Assembly (NCBI GenBank): GCA_030726725.1
Contig: JANRDC010000015.1
Span: 1-64,000, forward strand
DNA from: Flavobacteriaceae bacterium
GTDB taxonomy: Bacteria > Bacteroidota > Bacteroidia > Flavobacteriales > Flavobacteriaceae
DNA length: 64,000 bases
Direction: 5' to 3'
Part shown: piece by piece, positions 17,148-25,078 of the stretch
How positions within the stretch are numbered: the stretch's first letter is position 1
Layout of the letters: the number at the start of each line of letters is the position of its first letter
Position numbers and translations under genes: made by a program
The notes under the pieces: model-generated
Databases searched by the model: none
Told to the model about the DNA's origin: nothing
The model's input: only the letters and a program-made list of their open reading frames with translations

Positions 17148-18395
17148 TTAGCTAAATTTTCGGTTGGGATCAAAAGGTTTGAGGTCTATGGAGGTAGGCT
17201 CTTGGTCGATACATTGTTGGATCAGTTTGCCTGTGCCGGGACCTAAGCTCCAACCCATCATGGCGTGTCCTGTAGCTACCATCAAGTTGGGATATTTTTT
17301 GGTAGGGCCAATCAACGGAAGCCCATCGGGACTCAGCGGCCTCAATCCACACCTCGCTTGTTGCATCTCCGAGGTGTTGAGTTCGAAATTCTCGTAGTAA
17401 GCGCTTACGGCGGAAGCAATGGCTTTGACCCGTTCAGGTCTGATGCGGTGATTAATTCCGGATAATTCCATCGTTCCAGCAAAACGAGCCCATCCCTCCA
17501 TGGGGGTAATGGCACATTTAGGCTCCATCAATATAGCTGGGTATTTGATGGGATGAGGTCGGTGAACATCCATGCTGTATCCTTTTCCCGCTTCCAGGCT
17601 GAGGCGAATACCAGCTCTTTTTAATAGGTCTTTGCTCCAAACACCTGCAGCCACGACAAAATAGTCTGCGGCAAATGCTTTAGTTTTGGTGTGAACCGCT
17701 TTAATTTGGTTGTTGCTGACTTCCCATCGATCTAGTGATTCTTCAACCCAGCAGACCCCTTTCTTTTTGAGATGGTCCATAAGCAGTGTCATGATCTCGG
17801 GTGGGGTAGTATGTGCATCACAGGTATAGTGAATAGCGCCTTTTACACCGGCATGTATACCCGGTTGAATCCGGTCCAATCCTTGGCGATCTAAAAAGGA
17901 AACCCCTAGTCCGTCAGACTGTGCGCGAAGTGCTACAGCGGTTTCTGATTTTTCAGCTGCAGCTGTTTTGTAAAGCATCAGCAATCCCCTTTGGTCCAAT
18001 TGAAATGTGCCCATCTTCAGTGATTGGTGAAGTGTTTCATAGCACTCTTTGCTGAATAGATTGATCTGCTCGATCGGACCAATAGCATCAGCCACCTTTT
18101 TCGGGGTAGAGGAGCGGTAAAACTCCCACAACCATCGAACAAAATCAGGCGATAGCCTTGGTTTCATATAAAATGGACTATCCGAGCGGAACATCCATTT
18201 AATACCGTTAGTCAATGTTTTTGGGTTGGCTATGGTAATGATATGGCTGGGAGTCAGATAACCTGCATTGACCCAAGAAGCTCCTTGGTATTCTCTATGA
18301 GGATCGATGATGGTTACTTGGTGTCCTGCTTCCGCCAAGTAATAAGCGGCAGACAATCCTTGAATTCCTGAACCGAGGACCACACATTTTTTCAT
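17148..18395 (-). CDS. D-amino-acid dehydrogenase-like FAD oxidoreductase (DadA family)
   Basis: The 415-aa protein belongs to the DAO family. The N-terminal Rossmann motif is GSGIQGLSAAYYLAEAG (G8, G10, G13). FVVAAGVWSKDLLKRAG follows in the middle, with CGLRPLSPDGLPLIGPTKKY and a closing ATGHAMMGWSLGPGTGKLI that binds FAD. This arrangement is characteristic of DadA small-subunit-like dehydrogenases, which deaminate D-amino acids and pass electrons to quinone. Some homologues act on hydroxyproline or other imino acids, so the substrate is open. It is a single gene convergent with aconitase; no clear -7 box is seen upstream. Confidence 0.88.
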   Translation of the reverse strand: MKKCVVLGSGIQGLSAAYYLAEAGHQVTIIDPHREYQGASWVNAGYLTPSHIITIANPKTLTNGIKWMFRSDSPFYMKPRLSPDFVRWLWEFYRSSTPKKVADAIGPIEQINLFSKECYETLHQSLKMGTFQLDQRGLLMLYKTAAAEKSETAVALRAQSDGLGVSFLDRQGLDRIQPGIHAGVKGAIHYTCDAHTTPPEIMTLLMDHLKKKGVCWVEESLDRWEVSNNQIKAVHTKTKAFAADYFVVAAGVWSKDLLKRAGIRLSLEAGKGYSMDVHRPHPIKYPAILMEPKCAITPMEGWARFAGTMELSGINHRIRPERVKAIASAVSAYYENFELNTSEMQQARCGLRPLSPDGLPLIGPTKKYPNLMVATGHAMMGWSLGPGTGKLIQQCIDQEPTSIDLKPFDPNRKFS

Positions 18396-18458
18396 GGATT
18401 ATGGATGTATATAGGCAAGTGAAAGTAGAAAAAATACTGAATAACCCCACTATCGGGC

Positions 18459-18488
18459 AAAAAAATAGCCCTTCCTATGGGAAGGGCT
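18459..18488 (-). terminator. Terminator after tRNA-Leu
   Basis: The stem AGCCCTTCC (18467-18475) pairs with GGAAGGGCT (18480-18488) around a short loop. On the minus strand it is followed by a run of Ts (the complement of 18459-18465), ending the tRNA transcript. Confidence 0.85.
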
Positions 18489-18491
18489 TTG

Positions 18492-18575
18492 TGCCCACGA
18501 CTGGATTCGAACCAGCACGTCCTTACGAACACCACCCCCTCAAGATGGCAAGTCTACCAATTTCTCCACGTGGGC
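18492..18575 (-). tRNA. tRNA-Leu (anticodon GAG)
   Basis: An 84-base class II tRNA with a perfect acceptor stem GCCCACG/CGTGGGC and discriminator A. The anticodon stem CCATC/GGTGG holds the loop TTGAGGG, giving anticodon GAG (codons CUC/CUU). A variable arm follows, and the T-arm contains GGTTCGAATCC. The 3' CCA is not encoded. It is co-transcribed behind tRNA-Lys. Confidence 0.95.
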
Positions 18576-18599
18576 TGGAAAACCTAAACTAGATGATAC

Positions 18600-18629
18600 A
18601 AAAAAAGTTAAGCGGTAAACTTAACTTTT
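18600..18629 (-). terminator. Hairpin between tRNA-Lys and tRNA-Leu
   Basis: AAAAGTTAAG (18603-18612) pairs with CTTAACTTTT (18620-18629) around a 7-base loop. On the minus strand a run of seven Ts follows. It looks like a weak terminator that may reduce tRNA-Leu relative to tRNA-Lys, or a processing site. Confidence 0.65.
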
Positions 18630-18633
18630 GTTG

Positions 18634-18706
18634 TGACCGGGCTGGGATTCGAACCCAGGACCCTCTCATTAAAAGTGAGATGCTCTACCGGCTGAGCTAC
18701 CTGGTC
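18634..18706 (-). tRNA. tRNA-Lys (anticodon TTT)
   Basis: A 73-base tRNA. The anticodon stem TCTCA/TGAGA holds loop CTTTTAA (anticodon TTT). The D-arm is GCTCAGCCGGTAGAGC and the T-arm CTGGGTTCGAATCCCAG, with discriminator A. The acceptor stem GACCAGG/CCCGGTC has an A5-C68 mispair. CCA is not encoded. Promoter at 18739-18768. Confidence 0.95.
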
Positions 18707-18738
18707 AGTCGCATTAACTTATGCGTTAATAGCGGGTG

Positions 18739-18768
18739 CAAATATACTATCTAATATTGATTATACAA
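18739..18768 (-). promoter_or_regulatory. Promoter of tRNA-Lys/tRNA-Leu
   Basis: On the minus strand TTG (18768-18766), 19 bases, then TATATTTG (18746-18739) matches the Bacteroidota consensus in both elements and spacing. Transcription should start near 18735, about 29 bases before the mature tRNA-Lys. Confidence 0.8.
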
Positions 18769-18828
18769 GGCTTTTTTGGATAAATCCCCTTTTTTTTTGA
18801 CCGAGGAATTTCCGGGCCAGTTTTGGTG

Positions 18829-18836
18829 TATTTTTG
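18829..18836 (+). promoter_or_regulatory. -7 box of aroK, four bases from ATG
   Basis: TATTTTTG is followed by four bases and the aroK ATG at 18841, the same geometry as at recR and rlmD. It predicts a leaderless transcript. No -33 TTG lies at the usual spacing; a TTTG at 18796-18799 is about 29 bases away. Confidence 0.55.
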
Positions 18837-18840
18837 GCTG

Positions 18841-19356
18841 ATGAAAATTGTGCTTGTCGGTTATATGGGGAGTGGTAAATCCACCGTAGGTCGCCTGATT
18901 GCTCATCAGTTAGGTATTCCATTTTTGGATTTAGACGACCTAATCGAAGAACAAACCGGTTTGACTGTCACCGATTTATTTGCCCAAAAAGGAGTGGTTC
19001 ACTTCAGAAAGTTGGAACAATCACTGCTGAGCACTGTATTGACTGAACACCCATCATTTGTGTTGTCTACAGGAGGAGGAACGCCAAGTTTTGGGGATAA
19101 TATGGAGCGGATTTTATCCGAGGCAGATCAGGTGATCTATCTGCAAATGTCAGTTTTGGGATTGGTGGGTAGGCTGATCAAGGAAAAGTCAACCAGGCCC
19201 TTAATCGCTCATTTGACCGACGAAGAACTCCCTGAATTTATCGGTAAGCACCTGTTTGAGCGAATGCCCTTTTACACCAAAGCTACCTGGCACATCTCTG
19301 TGGACGGATTAAGTCCTCAGGAGGTCTTAGATCGCATACGCCCTCATATCTATTGA
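18841..19356 (+). CDS. aroK: Shikimate kinase
   Basis: This 171-aa P-loop kinase phosphorylates shikimate at the 3-hydroxyl in aromatic amino acid synthesis. The Walker A motif is GYMGSGKST (7-15). FLDLDDLIEEQTG is the shikimate-binding DxD region, RKLEQSLL and STGGGTPSF hold the Arg and GGG substrate contacts, and the lid has KSTRPLI. A longer frame begins at 18823, before the promoter box, so ATG 18841 is chosen. The last 7 bp overlap the convergent phosphoribosyltransferase gene. The pathway partner aroE lies far away at 47189-47941. Confidence 0.94.
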   Translation: MKIVLVGYMGSGKSTVGRLIAHQLGIPFLDLDDLIEEQTGLTVTDLFAQKGVVHFRKLEQSLLSTVLTEHPSFVLSTGGGTPSFGDNMERILSEADQVIYLQMSVLGLVGRLIKEKSTRPLIAHLTDEELPEFIGKHLFERMPFYTKATWHISVDGLSPQEVLDRIRPHIY

Positions 19357-19850
19357 CTTAAATACACAGCATCCTGTTCTTGATCTAAGACAACATCGAT
19401 GTGTTCATTTAGGGAGGTAGATAGAGAGATTCCCTTAAAATCAGCTTTTACAGGATATTTTTTGTGGTTGCGGTTGACCAAAACAGCAGTCTTTAGTTTT
19501 TTTAGGGGGATTTGCAAGAAATGATGTACTCCATAAATCAGCGTGGTCCCAGAATTCAATACATCGTCGACCAACACTAAGGAAGTATGGGTGAGATCCT
19601 CTAGCGGTATACTTGTTTTTATCGGTCTGGATAAAGGGTTTTTTTTGTCCATGTCCAGGGTACAGGACAAAATTTCAGCTTGGGTGATGCGTTGGAGTAC
19701 ACGGATGATCCTGTCTGCAAATAATGCCCCGCCACCTTGAATGCCAGCGACTACAATTTTCGTTTCATGAACATTTGATTCATAAATCTGGTAGGCAATT
19801 CTATTTATTTTATGCTGTATGGCTTCGTGGCCCAATATGAGGTCTTTCAT
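19350..19850 (-). CDS. PyrR-like phosphoribosyltransferase
   Basis: The 166-aa type I phosphoribosyltransferase fold carries the PRPP-binding loop VLVDDVLNSGTTLIYG (about 91-106), preceded by GIQGGGALFADRIIR (the pyrophosphate loop). It resembles PyrR/uracil phosphoribosyltransferase-type proteins. It is not linked to pyrimidine genes here, and whether it is an enzyme or an RNA-binding regulator is open. It is coupled to the S4-domain gene by a 4-bp ATGA overlap, so a joint RNA-related role is possible. Confidence 0.8.
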   Translation of the reverse strand: MKDLILGHEAIQHKINRIAYQIYESNVHETKIVVAGIQGGGALFADRIIRVLQRITQAEILSCTLDMDKKNPLSRPIKTSIPLEDLTHTSLVLVDDVLNSGTTLIYGVHHFLQIPLKKLKTAVLVNRNHKKYPVKADFKGISLSTSLNEHIDVVLDQEQDAVYLSQ

Positions 19851-20302
19851 AGCGCATCGTTTTCGGTTAAAGGTAATAAAGTAGTACTTGTTCCAGGTGT
19901 TTCTTGAGCAAACTCATCGATAAGCGCATCAGTAATCGCATCAGGCGTGTATTGTTCCAGTGCTCTTCTGTCTTTTTTGGTAGGTCTTCCGGTACCTCTT
20001 TCTCGGTAGTGACTCTGGGCTAATTGTTTCAATCGAGCCACTTCTAAATTTTCTGGAGGTGTCATGTCTGTACGGTAAAGATTGAGCAATTTAGCACCCA
20101 CCCTAGATTCAGGCAGTGCGATTACTTCCATGACATAATCCACCTGTTCTTTGCGCAAAGCGATCACATCACCTGGAAATACTTCTCTGGAGGGCTTGGC
20201 TATTTGGTCCCCGATACGCGCTTTTCCTTTTTTCAAGGCTTCAGTGGCCAATGATCTAGTTTTGAAGTAGCGCATGGCCCACAAATATTTGTCTAGCCGC
20301 AT
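19847..20302 (-). CDS. S4-domain RNA-binding protein (HslR-like)
   Basis: The 151-aa protein opens with an S4 domain (MRLDKYLWAMRYFKTRSLAT, then KKGKARIGDQIAKPSREV and GDVIALRK). A tail with GRPTKKDRRALEQY follows, as in Hsp15/HslR, which recycles stalled 50S subunits carrying peptidyl-tRNA in E. coli. The last about 35 residues are acidic and low in complexity. It is first in a two-gene unit with the phosphoribosyltransferase and has a clear -7 box at 20325-20332. Confidence 0.85.
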   Translation of the reverse strand: MRLDKYLWAMRYFKTRSLATEALKKGKARIGDQIAKPSREVFPGDVIALRKEQVDYVMEVIALPESRVGAKLLNLYRTDMTPPENLEVARLKQLAQSHYRERGTGRPTKKDRRALEQYTPDAITDALIDEFAQETPGTSTTLLPLTENDAL

Positions 20303-20324
20303 AATTCTTTGTTAATGACTCAAG

Positions 20325-20332
20325 CAAAAATA
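20325..20332 (-). promoter_or_regulatory. -7 box of S4-protein operon
   Basis: On the minus strand TATTTTTG matches TAnnTTTG; a leader of about 19 bases to ATG 20302 is predicted. A related but imperfect TATCTTGC lies on the plus strand at 20344-20351 for the divergent lipoprotein gene. Confidence 0.6.
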
Positions 20333-20370
20333 AGGGAAAATTGTATCTTGCCGCCCATAATTTCAGCCTA

Positions 20371-21309
20371 ATGAACTTTAAAAATGCCCTCATTTTCAGC
20401 TTGTTTACGTTCTTTTTGATCGGATGCAAAAAAGACGACAACGGAGTTGAAGTAACACCCCCTTTGCCCATTGGTGAGGTTTATCAAACCAACAGTGCAG
20501 ACATTGAGGCGTTTATGGCGACACACACCTATAACTACGCTGAATTTGACAGTCCCTCAGCTGATTTTGATTTCAAGGTAAGGATTGATACCCTAGCGGG
20601 AACATTTGCCGATAGAACACCGCTGATACAACGGGCGCAGGCCATTAAAGTCACCCTGAAGTCTGAAGATTTGGGGTTGGAAGACGGTGAAACCGTGGAG
20701 CATACCATTTATTATGTTCCCCTCAGGGAAGGAGCTGGTCCTCAGCCTACTACAGCTGATTCTACCTTGGTGAAGTACCGAGGTATGCGATTTAACGGGA
20801 CTACGTTTGATGCTTCTGCTCAGTATCTTTGGCAGTATTTGCCGTTTACCATCCAAGGCTACGGGATTGGGGTTTCAAAATTGAAAAAGGGTACCCAGGT
20901 GCGTATCAATGACGATGGGACCTCTGGGTACACAGACAGTGGTATGGGAATGTTTATTATTCCTTCAGCATTGGGTTATTACAGCAATGTTTCAGGTAGT
21001 ATTCCTGCTTATGAGAACCTTATTTTTGTGCTTGAGCTAGGTAATTTTGTTCCAGATACTGATTACGACAATGATGGGATTCCATCCTGGATGGAAGATC
21101 TTAATAGCAATGGAATTTACGACGATGACAATACAGATCAAGATATTGAACGCAGATCGTTTCAGGTAGGCACGCCCAATCATTTAGATAATGACGACGA
21201 CGGAGATGGAATACCCACTAGAGACGAAATTGTGATCAATGCAGATGGCACGATTACTTTTCCCGATACAGACAAGGACGGTATTCCGGACTATTTAGAC
21301 AAAGATTAA
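20371..21309 (+). CDS. FKBP-type isomerase lipoprotein with Asp-rich calcium-binding-like repeats
   Basis: The 312-aa protein has a lipoprotein signal peptide (LFTFFLIGCKKD, C19). An FKBP-like domain spans about 105-240: VKYRGMRFNGTTFDAS, KKGTQVRI, GMFIIPSALGYYSN, PAYENLIFVLELGNF. The tail is Asp-rich: DTDYDNDGIPSWMEDLNSNG, NDDDGDGIPTRDE, DTDKDGIPDYLD. These segments resemble thrombospondin type 3-like calcium-binding repeats. It is probably anchored to the outer membrane and active on exported proteins. I use ATG 20371; the longer frame from TTG 20341 adds residues before a proper signal peptide. Its stop overlaps the convergent barrel gene by 4 bp. Confidence 0.85.
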   Translation: MNFKNALIFSLFTFFLIGCKKDDNGVEVTPPLPIGEVYQTNSADIEAFMATHTYNYAEFDSPSADFDFKVRIDTLAGTFADRTPLIQRAQAIKVTLKSEDLGLEDGETVEHTIYYVPLREGAGPQPTTADSTLVKYRGMRFNGTTFDASAQYLWQYLPFTIQGYGIGVSKLKKGTQVRINDDGTSGYTDSGMGMFIIPSALGYYSNVSGSIPAYENLIFVLELGNFVPDTDYDNDGIPSWMEDLNSNGIYDDDNTDQDIERRSFQVGTPNHLDNDDDGDGIPTRDEIVINADGTITFPDTDKDGIPDYLDKD

Positions 21310-21950
21310 TCTCGGCTTAATTGATAGGTTACTCCCAGTAACCATTGGCTTTTTCTCTGATCGATTCGGCTGCTCCACTGAGGCGTATTTCGATGTACTA
21401 TAGCTGATTCCTGTGCATTGAGCCCTCGGTCCATTCTGACTTCAATCGCCCACCTGTTGGTGTGAAAACCAACACCCCACTGAAGGCCAAGCGTCCATTG
21501 ATCGCCTACTTGATCCACATTGAGGTCTTTAATTCCGCTTACTTGTTCTTGGAGTAAATAACGAAATTGAGGGCCTGCACTTAAATGAACTGGACCCAAC
21601 ACGGAAAATCCAACCAATACAGGTAGCTCAATATGCTGCTGGGTTAATTTGAATTCATCGGAAAGATCAGCGGCCAATCCCTGCGTTTGGTAATTGCTGG
21701 ATGTTTGCGCAAAAACAAGCTCAGGCTTTAGGTAGAAGCCACCTAAATATATCATTCTAGAAGCGCCGATGTGCCATCCGGAACGCTGATTTGCCCCAGA
21801 GGATACATCTTGTTCAACCGAAGCAATTGAGGTCTTTAAATCCCCGTTTTGCGGGTATTGAATTCCTGCGCGCAGGCCCCAACCGCTTTGCGTTTGTGCT
21901 CCTGCCGCAGCAAAAAATAAGAGCGTGGGAATCCAGAGCAGTTTTTTCAT
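21306..21950 (-). CDS. Outer-membrane beta-barrel protein
   Basis: The 214-aa protein has a signal peptide (KKLLWIPTLLFFAAAGAQ) and alternating aromatic/polar strands typical of a small eight-stranded barrel: WGLRAGIQYP, GWHIGASRMIYLGGFYLKPE, LPVLVGFSVLGPVHLSAGPQ, FRYLLQEQ. It ends SQWLLGVTYQLSR. This pattern fits the PorT/OmpX-like barrels common in Bacteroidota, though I cannot name the subgroup. ATG 21950 follows the transketolase stop with one base between. A longer frame (21971) would overlap that gene and lose the signal peptide start. Confidence 0.8.
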   Translation of the reverse strand: MKKLLWIPTLLFFAAAGAQTQSGWGLRAGIQYPQNGDLKTSIASVEQDVSSGANQRSGWHIGASRMIYLGGFYLKPELVFAQTSSNYQTQGLAADLSDEFKLTQQHIELPVLVGFSVLGPVHLSAGPQFRYLLQEQVSGIKDLNVDQVGDQWTLGLQWGVGFHTNRWAIEVRMDRGLNAQESAIVHRNTPQWSSRIDQRKSQWLLGVTYQLSRD

Positions 21951-21951
21951 A

Positions 21952-22941
21952 TCAGGCTTTTTTTCTAGCAATGGCTTTTAGAGCCGCTTTTTCAATAGCC
22001 CCTGCATTCAAACCGTATTTATCCATCAATTGGCTAGGGGTTCCGCTTTCTCCAAAGGTATCTTGGGTGCCGACAAACTCCTGTGGGCATGGATGATGCT
22101 GAATTAATGTTCTGGCAATACTCTCACCCAAACCTCCCAGAATATTGTGTTCTTCACAAGAAACCAAACAGCCTGTTTTGGCTACTGATTCCAAAATAGC
22201 CTGTTCGTCCAACGGTTTTATGGTGTGAATATTGATCACTTCGCACGAAATGCCTTGGGCTTCAAGTGACTCAGCGGCCTGAAGTGCTTCCCATACCAAA
22301 TGTCCTGTAGCGGCAATGGTTACATCGGTTCCTGGTGAAAGCATCAGTGCTTTTCCAAGTATAAATGGTTGGTCTTCTGGAATAAAATTTGGCACTACTG
22401 GGCGGCCAAATCTCAAATATACAGGCCCTTGGTAATCTGCGATAGCCATGGTAGCTGCTTTGGTTTGGTTGTAGTCACAGGTGTTGATGACCACCATTCC
22501 TGGCAACATTTTCATCAGCCCAATATCCTCTAAAATTTGGTGAGTAGCTCCGTCTTCTCCCAGGGTTAGACCTGCGTGAGAGGCGCATATTTTCACATTT
22601 TTTCCAGAGTATGCAATGGACTGTCTGATCTGATCGTACACTCTTCCAGTAGAAAAATTGGCAAATGTACCCGTAAAAGGTATTTTACCGCCTATGGTTA
22701 ATCCGGCAGCGATCCCCATCATATTGGCTTCAGCGATGCCCACTTGCACAAAACGCTCAGGGTATGCTTCAATAAAGGCCTCCATTTTAAGTGAACCGAT
22801 CAAATCGGCACATAAAGCCACTGCGTTTGGGTGGGTTTTACCCAGCTCAGCCAATCCTGCGCCAAAACCACTACGGGTATCTTTTTTTCCTAAATCTGTA
22901 TATTTTTTCATCGCCAAATCTTCAAGATTAATAATCGCCAA
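21952..22941 (-). CDS. Transketolase, C-terminal subunit
   Basis: This 329-aa subunit of a split transketolase has the pyrimidine-binding domain (about 13-180: DTRSGFGAGLAELGKTHPN, GIAEANMMGIAAGL with the catalytic Glu) and the C-terminal domain (SCEEHNILGGLGESIARTL). Together with the upstream N-terminal subunit it transfers two-carbon ketol units in the pentose phosphate pathway, using thiamine diphosphate at the subunit interface. The ORF overlaps the N-terminal subunit by 14 bp, so the two are translationally coupled. ATG 22914 (MKKYTDLGKKDTRSG) is an alternative start nine codons in. Confidence 0.92.
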   Translation of the reverse strand: MAIINLEDLAMKKYTDLGKKDTRSGFGAGLAELGKTHPNAVALCADLIGSLKMEAFIEAYPERFVQVGIAEANMMGIAAGLTIGGKIPFTGTFANFSTGRVYDQIRQSIAYSGKNVKICASHAGLTLGEDGATHQILEDIGLMKMLPGMVVINTCDYNQTKAATMAIADYQGPVYLRFGRPVVPNFIPEDQPFILGKALMLSPGTDVTIAATGHLVWEALQAAESLEAQGISCEVINIHTIKPLDEQAILESVAKTGCLVSCEEHNILGGLGESIARTLIQHHPCPQEFVGTQDTFGESGTPSQLMDKYGLNAGAIEKAALKAIARKKA

Positions 22942-23773
22942 GGGTTTCTGGGTTTTGCGCGAGCGCTTGTGCTAATTGATCGTCATTGGGTGCTTTTCCA
23001 TGCCAGGCGTGGGTGTGCATCATAAAATCAACCCCGTGGCCCATCACGGTGTACAACAATACACAAACTGGTTTTCCTTGGCCCAAAAGCGATCGAGCGG
23101 TCTCATAACCAGAAATAATGGCCGCAACATCATTGCCTTGTTTCACCTCGACAACTTCCCAGCCAAAAGCCAAAAACTTTGCTTTGAGATCTCCCATGGC
23201 CAATACATGGTCGGTCGAACCATCGATCTGTTGTCCATTAAGGTCAACAGCAGCGATCAGATTGTCTACTTTTTTTGCGGCAGCAAACATCAGGGCTTCC
23301 CAATTTTGGCCCTCTTGAAGCTCGCCATCGCCGGTCAACGCGAATACTGTATGCGCGTCTTGATTCATTTTTTTGGCTAGGGCAGCACCAATGGCTACAG
23401 ATAAACCTTGTCCCAAAGAGCCTGAAGCCATACGTATACCCGGTAAACCTTCGTGGGTAGTAGGGTGGCCTTGCAGTCTGGAGTCCAACTTTCTAAAGGT
23501 GGCCAGCTCAGCTACATCAAAGTACCCTTTGCGGGCCAATGTGCTGTAAAAAACAGGAGAGATATGTCCGTTGGACAAAAAGAATACGTCTTCGCCAATA
23601 CCATCCATAGAAAACCCAGGTTTGAGTTTCATGATTTTATGGTACAATGCGATAAAGAATTCTGTACAACCCAAGGATCCACCGGGGTGTCCTGAATTGA
23701 CTTGGTGTACCATGCGCAAAATATCTCTGCGTGTCTGAAAGACTAGGTCGTTGAGTGCTGGATCTTGATTCAT
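22928..23773 (-). CDS. Transketolase, N-terminal subunit
   Basis: This 281-aa diphosphate-binding half has HQVNSGHPGGSLGCTEFFIA (about 22-41), FLSNGHISPVFYSTLA, and the ThDP/Mg motif TGDGELQEGQNWEAL with its downstream Asn (VDLNGQQIDG). The gene leads the operon tktN-tktC-barrel protein. A one-mismatch -7 element TACATTTA lies at 23805-23798 on the minus strand. The stretch 23774-23947 between this gene and tgt otherwise holds only the divergent tgt promoter. Confidence 0.93.
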   Translation of the reverse strand: MNQDPALNDLVFQTRRDILRMVHQVNSGHPGGSLGCTEFFIALYHKIMKLKPGFSMDGIGEDVFFLSNGHISPVFYSTLARKGYFDVAELATFRKLDSRLQGHPTTHEGLPGIRMASGSLGQGLSVAIGAALAKKMNQDAHTVFALTGDGELQEGQNWEALMFAAAKKVDNLIAAVDLNGQQIDGSTDHVLAMGDLKAKFLAFGWEVVEVKQGNDVAAIISGYETARSLLGQGKPVCVLLYTVMGHGVDFMMHTHAWHGKAPNDDQLAQALAQNPETLGDY

Positions 23774-23921
23774 TGAGCTCGGGATTAAATTCCGCGGTAA
23801 ATGTAAAGGCTCTTTTCAAGCTGGCCAAGGCTGCTGCAGTGTTTTTATCCCAGAAATGTCAACATATGATCACAAAGTATTGAAATTGGTCTAGGGTAAA
23901 GACCAGCGGCTGAATCTTCCC

Positions 23922-23929
23922 TATATTTG
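23922..23929 (+). promoter_or_regulatory. -7 box of tgt operon
   Basis: TATATTTG matches the -7 consensus. It includes the TTG at 23927 that would start the longest frame, which argues that translation begins downstream at GTG 23948 with a leader of about 14 bases. Confidence 0.65.
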
Positions 23930-23947
23930 TGCCCATATTTAAGCGAA

Positions 23948-25078
23948 GTGCAGTTTACATTAAACCATAAAGATCCCGAAACAAAAGCTAGAGCAGGGGT
24001 GATCCACACCGATCACGGATCGATTGAGACCCCTATTTTCATGCCTGTGGGTACAGCGGCAACCGTCAAAGGTGTGCATCAACGCGAACTCAAAGAAGAG
24101 ATCAATCCTGATATTATCCTGGGAAACACCTATCATTTATACCTCAGACCAGGAACGGAAATTATCCGAAAAGCCGGTGGGCTGCATCGATTTATGAACT
24201 GGGATCGACCCATTTTAACCGACAGTGGGGGGTACCAAGTGTATTCATTATCCGCCAATAGGAAAATTAAGGAGGAGGGCGTGAAATTTAAGTCCCATAT
24301 CGACGGGTCTTACCATGTATTCACCCCTGAAAATGTGATGGAAATTCAAAAGACCATAGGTGCGGATATCATCATGGCTTTTGACGAGTGTACGCCCTAT
24401 CCATGTGATTACCACTACGCAAAGAGGTCTATGCACATGACCCATCGCTGGTTGGATCGCTGTATCACACACCTGGAAAAGTGCCCAGATCTCTATGGGT
24501 ATTCCCAAGCTTTTTTCCCCATTGTACAAGGATCAACCTACAAAGACCTCAGGTTGCAGTCAGCGGAATACATCGCCAACAGCGGGGCCGTGGGCAATGC
24601 CATAGGCGGGCTCTCTGTAGGAGAGCCCGCTGAAGAAATGTACGCCATGACTGAAGTGGTCTGTAGCGTACTCCCAGAGGATAAACCCAGATACCTCATG
24701 GGTGTAGGCACACCGATCAACTTGTTGGAAAACATCGCTTTGGGGATTGATATGTTTGATTGTGTGATGCCCACGCGAAATGCCAGAAACGGTATGTTGT
24801 TTACGGCCCATGGAACCATCAACATCAAAAACAAAAAGTGGGAAGATGATTTTTCACCCATTGATCCAATGGCCCTCACTTTTGTTGATACAGAGTACAC
24901 CAAAGCTTATTTGCGACATCTTTTTGTTTGTAACGAATATTTAGGCAAGCAGATCGCCACCATTCACAACCTCGGGTTTTATCTTTGGTTGGTTCGAGAA
25001 GCCAGGAAACATATATTGGCTGGTGACTTTAGGTCTTGGAAGAATCAAATGGTGCAACAGATGGACAAACGTTTGTGA
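23948..25078 (+). CDS. tgt: Queuine/preQ1 tRNA-ribosyltransferase
   Basis: Tgt exchanges guanine-34 for preQ1 in GUN-anticodon tRNAs. From GTG 23948 the protein is 376 aa and starts MQFTLNHKDPETKARAG, the expected N-terminus. The active-site segments are ILTDSGGYQVYSL (nucleophile region), FDECTPY, and GLSVGEPAEEM with MGVGTPINLLENI. The CxCxxC of the usual zinc site is missing: the segment reads PMALTFVDTEYTKAYLRHL, although IHNLGFY keeps the His. The stop overlaps the lptG ATG (ATGA-type, one base). Confidence 0.94.
   Translation: MQFTLNHKDPETKARAGVIHTDHGSIETPIFMPVGTAATVKGVHQRELKEEINPDIILGNTYHLYLRPGTEIIRKAGGLHRFMNWDRPILTDSGGYQVYSLSANRKIKEEGVKFKSHIDGSYHVFTPENVMEIQKTIGADIIMAFDECTPYPCDYHYAKRSMHMTHRWLDRCITHLEKCPDLYGYSQAFFPIVQGSTYKDLRLQSAEYIANSGAVGNAIGGLSVGEPAEEMYAMTEVVCSVLPEDKPRYLMGVGTPINLLENIALGIDMFDCVMPTRNARNGMLFTAHGTINIKNKKWEDDFSPIDPMALTFVDTEYTKAYLRHLFVCNEYLGKQIATIHNLGFYLWLVREARKHILAGDFRSWKNQMVQQMDKRL

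Noticed and set aside
18600-18629. Inverted repeat between the tRNAs as a mobile-element or attachment-site remnant
   Set aside because: The repeat is a simple hairpin with a U-tract, no integrase gene is near and the tRNA 3' ends are not duplicated.
21952-23773. Transketolase broken by a frameshift
   Set aside because: The two halves have proper starts and stops, full domains and a 14-bp overlap; split transketolases are a known natural form.
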